In this document: one piece after another, positions 33,824 to 46,599 of the stretch
How the letters are laid out: every line of letters starts with the position of its first letter
Position numbering within the stretch: the first letter of the stretch is position 1
Assembly (NCBI GenBank): GCA_902728285.1
Contig: CACVBU010000378.1
Coordinates: 403,089-467,088, forward strand
Source of the DNA: Clytia hemisphaerica
Taxonomy: Eukaryota > Cnidaria > Hydrozoa > Leptothecata > Clytiidae
Length of the DNA: 64,000 nucleotides
Direction: 5' to 3'
The notes under the pieces: generated by a model
Seen by the model: only the letters and a program-made list of their open reading frames with translations
Told to the model about the DNA's origin: nothing
Database searches by the model: none
Position numbers and translations under genes: made by a program

Positions 33824-33934
33824 GTTTGTTAGTGGATTTTCAGTTAATTAAATCTTGCTCTTAGAAGAATTCACTTAAGCTAACAATCATGGAACCATGT
33901 TTTCAGCTTTGAGTTCCACATGAATTTCACTAAC

Positions 33935-34734
33935 CGGCAGGTACAAAATGCATAAAACATAATGCATATTGCATATTAGTATTGTGTAATTTACAGAACG
34001 ATTTTATATTTTCTAAAACTCTCCTTTGTACAGGCTAAAAACCGCGAAAACCTCCAATCAGGGGATTTCCCCAGACATGATATTTACTTTTCGAATTCGA
34101 ACGAAAGAGAAAACATTCGAATCATAACAACAAAGGGTTTTCCGTCAGCATAAATAGTAAGAAGATGCATGCAACAGATCAGAAAGGTTCCCCCTTCGTC
34201 TTTCTCAAAAAAAGGTAAACACATAAATATTCGAATGTAAAAAGATTCGAAGTCTATTTTCTTTAGCTTTCGCATGAACTTCATGAAGCTCTTTAATTTA
34301 TATGGCTGGATATTGGCTTATCTAACAAAAAGCATTCCATGGTTAATGCTTTGTAAAAGGGAAAACCCGTTGAAATTTATTAGCAATTGTTCGAAAAGAA
34401 TAAAGATCTTGCTATAAAATTTACGTTTTCGAGTTAGAAAAGTAATATACGGAGGAGATATTTCGTGTTTTTTCTACACTATGCTACGTTCTTAATTACA
34501 ACTATGAAAATCAAAATGGCGACAAGCATTTTCAGTGGATCATGAATTCTCTTCATCATCCAAAATTCAAATTTACAGCTTTCTATCCTTTATTTTCTGG
34601 TAGAAAATGGTATATTTGTTTCGTTGAAAGTAGTATCTTTCAAATTCTCCTTATTATATCCTCTAAAATTAACATTTTTCAAATATTATGCATTATGCAA
34701 TATGTATTATGTTTTATGTATTTTGGACCTGCCG
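33935..34734. mobile_element. 800-bp MITE with 10-bp target duplication
   Basis: Left end CGGCAGGTACAAAATGCATA, continuing to AAACATAATGCATATTGCATA, is mirrored at the right by TATGTATTATGTTTTATGTA and TTTTGGACCTGCCG. The 10-bp string TTTCACTAAC flanks both sides (33925-33934 and 34735-34744). A duplication of 9-11 bp points to a Mutator-like element. There is no convincing ORF inside. Confidence 0.85.
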
Positions 34735-34785
34735 TTTCACTAACAACAGCTGGGCCTCTCAAAATCCTGATTTACTCATCTTTAG

Positions 34786-34878
34786 ATTTGTAAAGATGCT
34801 CAAAATACTGTGGAGACAACAGCATCTGAGGCTTTAACAGAAAAGACTTCTCCTCTGGAAAATAATGATAGATCGCCA
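34786..34878 (+). other. Isolated exon-like segment
   Basis: Acceptor CATCTTTAG and donor GTTAGA bound a frame reading CKDAQNTVETTASEALTEK. It is followed by a possible last exon at 35109-35266 (after TTCCTTTCAG), which ends in NSGNSMTDSNVMLKK and a stop. Both could belong to one plus-strand gene with the segment at 33698, but phases are not proven. Confidence 0.3.
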
Positions 34879-35108
34879 GGTTAGAATACCCTCCTTCTTT
34901 CTTTTAATAAAATTATTTTGTCAAAGTTCTTACTCTTAAAATTCGAACTGCGTTTTTACTTTCCTACCCTTGTCTGCAATTACTTTTCTTATACCTACAT
35001 AGTGTCAACATCCCTTCCTAGTTCCAAAGTCTACTGTCTGAAACGATTTCTTTCTAGCAGTAACCAAAATAGGATATGTGATACTTTTACATGAAAATGA
35101 AATATTCC

Positions 35109-35266
35109 TTTCAGTCATTACATACTGTACATCCATTTTCCCATTAATTGTAAATAAAATGTTGCCAAGTGCGCCATTACAAAGAAGAGACAACCATGAT
35201 AGAGAGAATAATTCTTCAAACTCTGGAAACTCTATGACTGATAGCAATGTCATGCTTAAAAAATAG
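35109..35266 (+). other. Possible terminal exon
   Basis: Starts after TTCCTTTCAG and reads through a basic, Ser/Asn-rich tail (QRRDNHDRENNSSNSGNS) to a stop at 35264-35266. There is no family signal. Confidence 0.25.
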
Positions 35267-35623
35267 TCAACTCATCAGCCCCGCAAATTGAATTAAAAGA
35301 CTGCCCGTATTTTCGTTCCTTTGTCTAGGACTTCCAGAAACATCAACCATTTCTCTTCTGCCATACTGTTCTAGGTAATTTATGTTCTGTTTGTTCTTGG
35401 CAATTCCAATTTTTGTTGTTTTCAAATTACTAGTCAGTTCAGTGTTTGATTTTATTTGGTTATTTTCATTAATTAACAATTTTACTTCTTTTTAATAATT
35501 TTTAATAATTTTACGTCTAGAGCAGCAATGATTTTCTTTTGTTCTTCATATTTTTCATCTAAAATTTTCTTTCAATATAAAGTAGTTGAATTCAAGTTTG
35601 TCGATGGATGCCATCGCATTTTT

Positions 35624-35672
35624 GCGGAACGTGCGTTTGAAAGCGCGCAGCGCGCTCAAACGCGCGTTCCGC
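35624..35672. repeat. GC-rich near-perfect palindrome
   Basis: GCGGAACGTGCGTTTGA pairs with TCAAACGCGCGTTCCGC (one mismatch) around a core AAGCGCGCAGCGCGC that is itself palindromic. In an AT-rich region a 49-bp GC-rich hairpin stands out. Confidence 0.8.
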
Positions 35673-37070
35673 ATCCTTTGGCAAGATCTGCGTACGCGGG
35701 GCGTAAATTTGTATATGTTCGAAAAAGTGTTTCCAAAACTGCTACCTCCGACGATAAATGTCGACTTTGCTCTATATTGAAGAATGGCACCTGTTTAGCC
35801 ACCGAAAAGGAGCATTTACCTCGTAAATTTTATTGAAAACTAATTTTAGTAAAATTTTAGTACTGATTTTGTTGTTTTTTGTTTATAATATACATACTTT
35901 TGAAAAAAGTAAAAGTGGTACTAAGATTATATCGAGTTTGACTATCCAATCAAGTGCGAGATGTTTGCGTTGCTGCTACTTTCACTTTTGCACACTTGCG
36001 AAACATAAACAAAGATGGCGATTTTTGTCAAGGCAGGATCCTGCTGATTTTTTAAGCTGGAAGGCATCTTTTGCTTGTAAAATGACGTTGCTGCTGCTCA
36101 CACTTATTGGAAATTTTAAACGAGTTTCATTCTTGAGGTTTTTTTACCACTTCCTCTGGGAGAGGTGAGGGCTGTCCTATCCTCCACTTCCTGATGGTGG
36201 TGGCTGTCGTCAACTGCTGAAATTTTCCATAAATGGTGTGATGGTTGTTTACTTTGTGGCATTCAAACTTCATGGCACATTTTTGTGATAATTGATTGGA
36301 GTAACCATTACTATTACATCAATTAATCTCATGGAAAACTATTTTTATTGCTTGATCAAACCAAATATCTGCAACAGCCAAATCAGATTTATAAAACAAC
36401 ATTCGGATTTCGAAATATTTTAACTTTTTAGACCCTATGATTTTATTTTATTGGAATTATGTCATGGTTAAACTTAACATTCAGCGGGTATTGTTGCCAA
36501 ACAATGATTTTTTTGTCACATTGTCAGCCAATACTGTTCGACTATTCGAGTAACACTTTTACGAAAAAGAGATCATATGCCATATCGAATATTGAGTGAT
36601 TGTGGTCAATAACATTCCTTGAGGCTGATTGAGGAGGTACGCTGCTGTGAAGAACAGACATATTTGCAGGAGTTTCTTAATTATTCATCATGGCATTAGA
36701 AAGACTTTGTTGTGGTTTGAGATCAAGCAAACGCTTATTATGTATACGTATTAATGCAACACACAAGAAGGGAGTCAAATTGTGATCATGTTTTGTGACA
36801 TGTGATCTTCAATGACATTTATAACTTTTACATATACTAAGGCAGCAATCACTAATACACTTCCATTTTATTTTAATCTTTTCAGTCAGTAGTAGAAAAT
36901 TTCAAATTCACTGGTGCTGGTGGTCATTATTCAGCTCAAACACTTTTTAAATAATTCCCAAATAAAATAAGCACTTTTGAAGCATTTTCCTCAAAACTCT
37001 TGAGCGTGTTTTTGGTGAAGTGAAATGAAGATGTTTGTGATCGCCGCCTTAGAATATACTTTAAGTGGAT
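35673..37070. other. Long interval without a supported gene
   Basis: No gene is supported; the frames at 35528-36168 have no recognisable motif. Confidence 0.4.
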
Positions 37071-37402
37071 AAATTTTGGCGTGGAATTAATTTGGCAATC
37101 GGCCAAAATACAATTTTTTGACGGGGATTTAGCTAATTTGACGATAGATCAATTTCATAAAATTTGGCGGGAATTTAATTTGGCGAAATGCAAATTTTGA
37201 GACACTTAAATTGGTAAAAGTTACTATAAAATATACTGAAAAGTTGTTATTTTTTACATAATATTCTTTTTGTTAAATTTAGCGGGAATTTAGTTTGGCG
37301 AATGGTCTTTTTTTGAAATTTTGGCGGGGATTTAATTTGCCAATATTTGTTAAAAATTGCAGAATTCGCCAAATTTAATCCTCACCAAAATTAATTCACA
37401 AG
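37071..37402. repeat. TTTGGCGGGAATTTAATTTG repeat cluster, partly inverted
   Basis: At least five forms of TTTGGCG-G-AATTTAATTTGGC occur in 330 bp, and the last (ATTCGCCAAATTTAATCCTC) is inverted relative to the first. The cluster may be a decayed MITE with multiplied termini. Confidence 0.6.
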
Positions 37403-38867
37403 GTATGAAGTATTTATTCAAGGGGTTCGAAGTCATTGCATGTTTAGCTTTTCTGATTGCATGAATGTGTGGAAACTAGAGAATGTAGTGAATTATAAAT
37501 TAGTGACATTTTTGTGAAAATGGTATTCATCCTAACTATCAAAAAGTCTATAATACAATGTCATGTTTAATACTTAAAAGCTACAGAATCTAAACAATGA
37601 CGAGAAAGACTACACTTATAATCAACATACCCCTATGATGTTGATTATTATGTTGATACCCCTATGTTTACGTCCATGCTACAATGCTATACTCTTTAGA
37701 GTTTTAATTTTTTACTATTGTTATTTACTTTTGTGGAAATTTGTATTGAACAGATATTCTTGTACTTTTAATCAGGGAAATTTATTTAAAGCTACAAGTA
37801 TTACAAAATCGAGCACAAATGACTTTTTGTCTTCTAATTTTCCAACATCCTCTTTTTTGGCATTATTGTTGTGACTCGCTATTAAATTCTTGGTGAAATG
37901 TAAGATCTTATTAGTTTGTTCTTTAAATTCTGCATTAATTAATAATGGAGTCGATTTCTTGTACATTTTGAGATTTCTGAGATTTCTTCGCTTTGCGAAA
38001 ACAGAACGCTCGTTCCGCAACCCCTTTTATGTTGATCATATTTTGATTCCATACATGATAGTTTTTCAATCATTTTTGTTTGGTTTGAATCATTGTTTGA
38101 TTTTGCTTTCTCGAGTATTTGCTCTTGCAGCTTAAAGTTGTCATTTGTCAGTTTTATATCCATAGTAGCATTTCCATTATCACTTTGATCATGTTTTCCT
38201 TTGTGTTTGTGTATCGTATTTTTGTTTTTTGTTTTCAATTTTTTTCGTCGTTACGGTATCCACCATCTTTTAGGTTGCCTCTATATATTAATAGCCGTAG
38301 TCTGTATGTCTGTTTGTTTGTTGGTTTGTTTTTTGTGTGTCACTTTCGTTTTCACAAGCAATGTTTTGTTCTTTCAAAAGATGACTTTTGCTTCTTGCTC
38401 CACAAATGTGTTAAATCAGATTCGCGCCGTTTTATAAAGACTTTGTTTTGATTGATAGATTAGACTTTTTCTCTTTTTTTCTTTCTTTTCTTTTGTTTTA
38501 TGTTTCAGAATGTAATTAACGACCTTATTTGATTTGAGACATTCGAATTCTTTTCAATACAAAAGAAATCTTTTAAACATAATCTGTTAAAGGAAAGAAC
38601 AAATATAAAATAAAACACAAGAATCACAAGACAAGTTTGTTAGAACAACAGCAACATTAAAAATACATTCAAAAGGCGGTTAAAACTAGAATTCTTTCTT
38701 CGTAAAAAGGGACCTTTAAACATGTATGTCGATAATTATTTTGCTGTAAATCTAAGTCATTGTTGAATTTGAAAAATTATTGAAGTTATGACGAAGTTAT
38801 TTTATAAAAAGCAACATAAAATTGCGCTATCACGCTTTTTTGTCTGCGTGTCCTAGCTGCCTTCCGG
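37403..38867. other. Interval with weak coding-like frames
   Basis: Overlapping minus-strand frames at 37772-38238 read as charged, helix-like sequence (LQEQILEKAKSNNDSNQTK; INAEFKEQTNKILHFTK). They may be a broken exon of an element, but no motif supports a name. Confidence 0.3.
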
Positions 38868-38935
38868 GGGGACTATGGTTGCGAGCTGACTTTCGGTCCT
38901 GCCTCTCGGACCCTTAGCAGAATAAAGTCTAAAAT
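38868..38935. mobile_element. End fragment related to the MITE at 28568
   Basis: GGTTGCGAGCTGAC and the following TTTCG..GGACCCTTA match the left part of 28568-28861 (GGTTGCGAGCTGAC, GACTTTCG, GGACCCTTA). The initial G run is shorter. No matching right end was found. Confidence 0.5.
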
Positions 38936-39765
38936 CTAATGACGAAGAATGACGTTATGAACTTTAAAAAGACGTTAGTTATACGTTGCATCGCCTTCTT
39001 TTATAAAACTTGCTAAGTTTTAATTGGTAATTAACCTTTTTGTTTCAAAATTTTTCAAACTGTCCGCAAAGAGTTGAGCTGTTTTAAATCTTTCGGAAAA
39101 ATTTTCTAAATTAATGCATCAAAAGTTATGGCTGTTTTTCTATGAAAAATTGGGATGAAAGATTCATCAAAAAGCACTATTTTCAATATTTTGAGACAAA
39201 TTAGCTTTAAAAAAAATCTAATTGCAGAGCCGTCCCGGACGTCGCTGGTCGCCGGTATGGTGTAATTTGGGAATGACGCCCTTTCTGTTTTCTGACCATT
39301 TTTGCCCCAAAAATCTTTTTCAAAATATGGTTAAAAGATACGTCACCCGGGAGGGATAGAGTCAAACTTTGATTTCATCGTATTCAACGTAAACCTATTG
39401 AATATGTTTTATTATATACCTAGAGGAAAAACACAACATAAATTATGTAAATAGTCGAACGATTCACACGAAACACTCCCATAATCAAACGTTCAATATT
39501 TTTTATTAATTAATTTCATGATTACTTTAAGTCATAAAATTCGCTCATGAAATCGACTATAGATTTATTTTAGTGAATTTCTTTGATAAACAACAAAAGC
39601 GACAAAAAAATCAAACTTTGAAAGCAAAATTTGAAAAAAAATTCTACCGTGCGTGGTATAATAGCTGTGGAATATCAGGAATTATTCAATGACTGTTTTT
39701 GCCTACAAGTATATAATAATACAAATTACAACAAAAATCTAGAATGAATATTCACAGAAAATCAA

Positions 39766-40537
39766 GGGTTGGTGTAATTTAAGATACACGATTCGCGATT
39801 CGCGATCCGTGCATAAAATTTGTTAATTCATGCGTAATTATGCTAATCATGATAAAATATTTAGGCAATTTACAAACTTTCATTCGCTGAAACTCAATTA
39901 TTTTCAAAAACATCATTTATGTAAGATTATACAAATTATTCTCTCTTCAATTTAAATTCAGTTATAGATCAAAAGAAAGTGAAGGCCACGTGCATTCACC
40001 TTCTGTACTCTTTCTTTTTCATAACTTGAATCAATATAGGGGAATTGTTTACCGAAAGAAAATTCTTGTTCTCACAATAGAGCACCCGTTTTTTTGCTTC
40101 GTACATTACGGTACGCAAAACATATTGTTAGCCAATATATTCTTTTATTTGCTTTAAGAAAGAAAGTCCTATATTCGATTATGATTGTTAAAATTGAGGA
40201 GAGCAAAAATATTTCTTGTGCATTGTTTACTTTCACTCTCTGCTGTCTATTGTAAAATGTTCACAAGGTAGCTTCCATTATCAACATTATGCAAGTTAGT
40301 TTTTCTCATAATTTTACGGTCGTAATTATTCGTAGTTTCATCTTGCTTATTTCTTTTTCGTTGTATGAATTTACCGTGGTAAACAAAAGCGAGAAAAGAC
40401 TATGCCATTGTTTTAGAATTATGTTATATAATTTCAGTTTCATGATAATTATTTGGAATAATCAGCATACTTTATGCATTGATCGCGCATCGTGAATCGT
40501 AAATCGTTAGATCGTGCATCTTAAATTACACCAACCC
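39766..40537. mobile_element. 772-bp MITE inserted in RT element copy 2 (9-bp TSD)
   Basis: Ends GGGTTGGTGTAATTTAAGAT and ATCTTAAATTACACCAACCC are perfect 20-bp inverted repeats and extend further imperfectly. GAAAATCAA flanks both sides (39757-39765 and 40538-40546). Copy 1 near 11925 has a single GAAAATCAA continuing into TCAGGTTGGAG, which is the empty site. A 9-bp duplication fits a Mutator-like element. No convincing coding region lies inside; ATTCGCGATTCGCGAT near 39791 and TCGCGCATCGTGAATCG near 40482 add subterminal symmetry. Confidence 0.93.
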
Positions 40538-41457
40538 GAAAATCAATCAGGTTGGAGTTGAAAAGGAAAATATAATGACATAGAAACCCATCAATGCAAA
40601 AATGACTATAAGGAAGAAAGCAACTCAATATGAGTTAAGATGGAAGGAAGTAACTTAAAATGAGTCAAAAAGTATTTCAAGAAATAACATAATCTGTTCC
40701 TCTATTTTCGACCTACACAGCCTTTTACGAAAATATCCTCCTATATGATGGAAATACCCGGGGGGGGGGACTTAGGCAAAAATTGGTGCTGGGTATGTGC
40801 GGACGGTAAGGGTCGGGTTTTTCCGTCGTTTGTATAAGTAGGAACTACTAGTAATGACCCGTAACGTACCGGAACGACCCAGAACGACCCAGAACGACCA
40901 AGGTGGTCCGTTCCGCCCATGGGCGCAGAGGGCGCTGACGAACACGCGGGAAACTCAATGGCGGGAAATTGCGAACGCGGGAAACTTTACTGAGTAAATT
41001 ACAGACCCTTTTATTGTTAAAATAATTGTAAACATTTTGGAAGTATTGTGCTATTTTCTGAATTTAAAGCTAGAAAAACATAAATTTTTTTTTTTTTTAC
41101 ACAAAAACATTTTAAAGATCCTCAAAAGATTGAAAAAGCATTAGATATTAGATCTGTTTCAGTCTACATTTTACATAGTTTTGTCATTATTGTTAAACAA
41201 TCGAAAACGTGCGGGGTATTATTAGAAAACAGTTCCTGGAAACTCAAGACACGTGATGGAAAAGATACTGGAAGACTTGGCCAAGGAAGTAAGTTTTTCA
41301 ACAATTTTGAAAATCAGGCTTAGTGTTTTTACAGCCTGTGTCATTAAATTTTGGTTTTGAATAGCTCAAACTGCTTTCTTTTTGTTGTGTCCTAGAAAAA
41401 ATACTGCAAGTTAGCTAACTGAGGTGTGAATAGAATAGTGCCATGATGCGATGGTGA

Positions 41458-41807
41458 CCCGGGACAGGATAGGCACTAAGGCAAAATTGAGTACAGACAC
41501 GTGCCGCTGGTCAGGGTCCCTTTTTTAGGCTCTGAAGATATCTGAGAGGGTCCCAAATTTACTAATTTCTTCCAAACCAAGATGTGTATCTGATTAGGTC
41601 GACTTTAGATTATTTTGGACAATTTTCAGGGTGGGATTCGGTGGAAATAAGGAAAAATTTTCAATTTTTCGTCTACTTTTCTCCATTTTAGCCACTTTTT
41701 CAGGGTGGAAATGGGAAAATTCTTCAATTTTTCATTCCGACAGGATCCCAATTTTGCCAAAAATTCATATCTGACAGGGTCCACTTTTCAAACTCCAGCG
41801 GCACGTC
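41458..41807. repeat. Inverted GTGCCGCTGG repeat inside the MULE-like element
   Basis: CACGTGCCGCTGGTCAGGGT near 41500 is mirrored by ACTCCAGCGGCACGT near 41791. Several GGTCCC, CAGGGT and GACAGG blocks between them recall the AAGGGT-type subterminal arrays. The left part (CCCGGGACAGG..AAGGCAAAATTG) resembles the left end of the host element, so this may be a related element inserted inside it. Confidence 0.45.
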
Positions 41808-42952
41808 CAATATGTGACGGAGCCCGATTTTCGAAAGACATTTTTTTCTAGCCGAAAGTGCAGGAAAAACTGTTTTTTTGGCATTTTCTCGAGATTTCAT
41901 CATCAGTTTTTTTTGAATTTTTGCACAAAGATGCGTCTTAGCAATATCCAAAACATGGATGAGTCAAATTTTGAGAAAAATTCTTTTCTGGCCGAAAATG
42001 CCAGAAAAATACATCAAACGTGGTGCAATTGTCAATAAAACTGATTTTTGAACCCGGAATCTTTTAAAAATTGCCAGAACAGCTGATTTTCACTAGAAAA
42101 ACGGCATTTTTTGGAATAGATTTGACAAAGAATGATTGAAAAATATTGAGTAAATTGAGAAAATTGATGACAAGTGAAAATCTAATTTGAGAGTGAATGT
42201 TTGAAAACCAAACCTAAACACACCAGTGAAAAATGGCTGACACACAAAGTAGAAAAGAAATAAAAAAAAACCTTCCAGGTGAGCCTATGAAACTGATGAA
42301 AGTGTGTGCAGCAAAATGAATGAAATGTTGAAAATATTGATTGCTTAAAAGGTTGAATAAATCTTGAAAATTGAACTTTGAGTTTGAAATTGAATTGATG
42401 GTTCTAAAAAAGCTTGATTTGAGTGACAACATCTTGACGCTGTGTAAGTCTTTCAAGAATGAAGTGAGTGGTTTGATTTGTGAGGCCTTTTTATGGAAAT
42501 AGAAATAGGGTCATAAAATATGATAATGATCCCTTGACATTACAAGCTGATATTATAAAAAACAAGCTGATAATCTATTAGGAATATAAAATGATACGAA
42601 TGTCTGATAATTGGTCAATTAAATGAATGAAAAGAAAAGGCATATCTAATTAAATATTTTCATGAGTCCAAATTGAATCTCGTGAGAGCGATGACTTTAC
42701 AAATACTCAGCTTTCCAAGCCAGCTTTTGGGCCTCTATCAAGATGGACTGAAAATCTGAATATGAGGATACATCATTTGAGTAATAACATAGTTGTGAAT
42801 TGCTTCAATGATATAAACATCATCAAAGCTGAAACAGTTCGCAGAGGTATTGAAGAAACACCAGCATTTATTGTGTACTTGCCATCTTACAAAGTTTTTA
42901 ATTTTTTTTTGCAATTTCAGACGAAATAAACTTTCCTATGAACTAGCCTCTA

Positions 42953-43118
42953 GGGGCCGTCCATATAGTACGTATGCACAAATTTTCCAAAAATTGATAC
43001 CCTCTTCCCCCTTGTACGCAGAGGATAATAGAAATGATGTCATTTAAACAATAGATGTACGCTTTTGCTAAACTCCCCTCTCCCCCTTCACTGCATACGT
43101 ACTATATGGATGTCCCCC
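42953..43118. mobile_element. 166-bp MITE with CCGTCCATATAGTACGTATG ends
   Basis: Left GGGGCCGTCCATATAGTACG and right CGTACTATATGGATGTCCCC form the terminal repeats. TA flanks both sides. This type of terminus is common in animal genomes as small TA-inserting MITEs. It lies just upstream of the main transposase exon. Confidence 0.85.
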
Positions 43119-43159
43119 TAATAAAAATAAGATATAAATCTTTGATATCTACATTTTAG

Positions 43160-45392
43160 GATCCAAGAATGGAACCACGAAATCCAACTTACATTTACAA
43201 TATCAATAGAACCTTTGCACCCAAACCAGCTGCATGTGACTTGAAAAGCGAAGAATGTGAAAGAATGATAAACGAGATGAAGCAAAGTGGACACATTACC
43301 TCTGTCGTTTTATCTTCTGAGCAATACATTGCATTCCATGCCTCAAAAAAAACTCTGAATGATGTAAACAGATTTTGTGTTGACAAGGACTTTACCTTTG
43401 TGGTGGACACAACATTTGAGTTATCAGATGGATTATGGTTGACTGATAGCTCCTTTGAGTATGGAGCATTGATCAACTCTGAAGGCAAGCACCCTAGCTT
43501 TCCTGGCCCCTACATGTGGCATTTCAAGAAAAATGAAGAAAACTATAGGTGAGCCACTTGTTTATCCCTCCAAAGATTGGATTTTCAACTTTATATTGTA
43601 AATGGTCCGATTTGGCTGTAATTTTGCAAACATGATGATCCTTGGGTGAATATCTGGGTTGTTTGTTTCATTTTTTCAAAATTTTGATTTTTGGGGGCTG
43701 GGGACAAGCTTTTCGCCAAAACGAGGCTAAACTTTGTGGCAGCCTGGAGACTTTTCAAAAATGGTCAGATTTGGCTGAAATTTTACACACTTGATTCTTG
43801 AGTGAATATCTAGAAGATTATTTTCACTTTTTGAAAATTTTCGCCAAAAGGCTAGAGACTTATGAATTGGTCTGATTTGGATCAAATTTGCACACTTGAT
43901 CCTTGGGTAACTCCCTGGGACCCTGGGGTGAACTGACATTCACTTAGCTTATGAATTTTACAATTGGGCCTACAAAGAAAGAAAACTTTGATTTGAAAAT
44001 GTTTTCTTCCATAATGGTGGAAATTATGTAATGTAGCAAAATGTAATAAACCTCTATACCCTTACCTTTCTTTTAAGAGTAATTTATTTCTATTTTAATT
44101 ATGGAAGGTTTGCAACAGAAATGATTCAATCCGATCAAAGGATGGCTGGAATACAACAAATTGGACATAACCTTGATAGTGCTGTTAGCAATGGACTTGG
44201 TTCTGTTCTCCGCCAAGCTGAAAAATTGTACTGTACGCAACATGTACAAAACAGAGATTCGTTTAAATTAAAGCAGTTGGGTGCAAACATAAGGACAACC
44301 AATCGTATCATGTCGGATATTTATTGAACCCAAAGTGGATTTGTTGCTGAGTTTGGTCTTGCTGATGCGTCAGATCCAGAGGACTTCGAAGTCAAGATGG
44401 AAAGTCTTCAGACCATCTGGGATTCCAGGATTCCATGCCTGGTTCCTGTCAAACAGATCTACCATCTTCAAATCAAAGCTTGTGCTGTCTGCTAGAAAAC
44501 ACTTGAATATCGAAGGGCGATTTTATTCCAATACTGTAGAGAGCGAACACAGACTCCAGAAGAAGTACCTGGCCGAGGAACTCGCTGGTGAAAAGGATGT
44601 TGTCCATGTGAATCGACTCCTTATTGGCTTCATTGATGAGTTCTACTCTAAATTAGTGCGAAGCATTCGAGGTTTAGGCCGCTACCGTCTGGCTCCAGGT
44701 TATGAGCAGTTTTCCGTCGAACCACACAAATGGAATCAGTGGTCGGCTGAAAGAAGACAACAACATGTTGATGTATTCCTCAATTTCTCACCTTCAGCTG
44801 CCGGTTCAAACACAAAGCCTGCTGCAGCTGGTTTGAAGAAGGCTCCTCGTGCCAATAGAAGAATAGAAAAAGGTGAACCTGAATTGTTTGTTGAAAGAAT
44901 CCAGGTCCTAAAAGAAGCTGTTACCCCTATCAAAATCAGCAAAAGAAATGGTCGAAAAGATGAATGGAAGTCACGAAGAATGGAGCAGTTGCAAATGAAG
45001 GTGAAACTCCAACACACAGGCGAGACGAACTTGACCAAGAAATTGATCCATTAAATCCAGACCGTCCAAACCGAAAGTCAATTTTCCTTGTCCATCGAAA
45101 GGACTCTAAAAATTGTCCTTTGAGTGTCAAAAGTTGTCATGTCTGCAGGCGATTGTTTGGTAATGAAGATTGGGTTGTTGTGAAGACAGAAGGAGTGCGT
45201 AGTTTTACTGATTCGAAAGGAAATTCCAAGACGAGTGTTGGCAACGTCTACTTACACTTTCTCAGAGGCTGCCTTGCAGAATTCCAGCAAAACTTCAACT
45301 TCAGTATGGTGATTGTCTTGTTGAAAACTCTTGAACTCTTTCCAGCCAGTGCTGAACAACGGTTGAGACGCCTTGGGTGCAAATTTAAGTGA
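43160..45392 (+). pseudogene. MULE-type transposase with introns, broken
   Basis: The first clear exon (43160-43548) begins after ACATTTTAG and ends at AG|GTGAGC. It carries FTFVVDTTFELSDGLW (first catalytic Asp) and INSEGKHPSFPGPYMWH. The next exon starts at 44108 in matching phase and holds GHNLDSAVSNGL and the CTQHVQ motif typical of MULE enzymes. A TGA follows IMSDIY. The frame then shifts near 44425 (IPGFHAWF..FYSNTVESEHRLQKK) and again near 44980, ending with a Cys-rich CHVCRRLFG..FLRGC block. That makes at least one stop and two shifts. An upstream short exon (41256-41288, ATG to GAA|GTAAGT) and a segment at 42688-42890 may encode the N-terminus. I infer this enzyme once moved the 6.75-kb element. 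Confidence 0.65.
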
Positions 45393-45843
45393 GAATCTAT
45401 AAATAGTAATATCCAATTGCTCTGACTCTTCACAAATACACTTTTTACAATGGTCGATATTACAATTTAACCTTTCTTCTTTGGATTCAGTGTTGAAACA
45501 TTATTTCCAAATTTTATCCCAATTTTTCAGTGCATTTCTTGCAGACGTAGGTGGTTTTTGTTTTCTTGATAAAAACGGTCTTAGTTTTTGTTAGTATTTT
45601 CATGTTATTTGTTAGTATTTTTAGAAATTCTGGATAACCAGGTTTGGTGGATAATGTCTTAGATAAAATAACCAGGTTTAGAGTCTCAGACTCCTCTATT
45701 ATATTTGACTTCTAAGCTTGAAATGCATTCCACGCTTGGTTTATTTTTTATTAGCTTTTGTTACATTTAATTTTTTTTTCCAGCTTTTAAAAACGAAAAG
45801 TAAAGAAAACTTTATATATTATAATATATTTTTAAAACCATTA

Positions 45844-45997
45844 CTCTTCTGTGCTTAATTGTAGGGGGCTTTGCAATTTTTGGAAAAATATCACCCCATA
45901 GCATTTTATAATTACCCCCCCCCCATTTTACGATATTTCTTCCAGGGTACCCACCCTCCCTGCTTATTCCACGCCCCTATAATTAAGCACAGTAGAG
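45844..45997. mobile_element. 154-bp MITE, intact relative of 16907-17691
   Basis: Ends CTCTTCTGTGCTTAATTGTA and TATAATTAAGCACAGTAGAG with TA on both sides. The interior (CAATTTTTGGAAAAATATCA, ATTTCTTCCAGGGTA, CTGCTTATTCCA) aligns with the copy near 17 kb. Confidence 0.8.
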
Positions 45998-46599
45998 TAC
46001 TTTACATTTTGGGTATTTTTATTTTTAAATGTTGTAAATATTGCACCAATTGGGGATAGAGCGTTAAACATCCGGATTAATTTCTTTTGAAACATTTTCT
46101 GTTTACTCTCGGGTGCGTAATAAGCCTCCCCCCGCTAATAAACTTTTGGATAAATTTTCAAGAAAATGTTTTTTAAAGTTTGCATTTTTGCCCTAATCTT
46201 GCTTTCCTTTTCTTTTCACAAACTTTCCACCCAGGACATTTTATTCCAACCCCTCTCCCCCGCCACCGCTTAACTGAGATTTTTCCAGGTAGGTAGACAG
46301 TAAAGTATTGTTGTTTTTATCACATGCTTAATAGCAGACGTAATATAGGTTTTGTCACGCTTGTCCCTCTTTCAAATTTAAAAGCGAAAAGTAAAGAAAA
46401 TATTTATATTTTTAGTGTATTTTGAACAATTTTAGGTACTTTTTTTGTCTTGTAAATATTGTCTAAAATTGGAAAGTCAAAAAGCATATACTTTTAGTCT
46501 ATATTTTAGGTATTTTGGTCTCATTTCGTAAATATATTGCTTCAAACTAATAACGCAAACTAAAGAAAAGTTTAATAATATCTGTAGTCTAGAATTCAT

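Noticed and set aside
33698..35266. One spliced gene from the exon-like segments at 33698, 34786 and 35109
   Set aside because: The first two do not join in phase, so they are listed as separate segments only.
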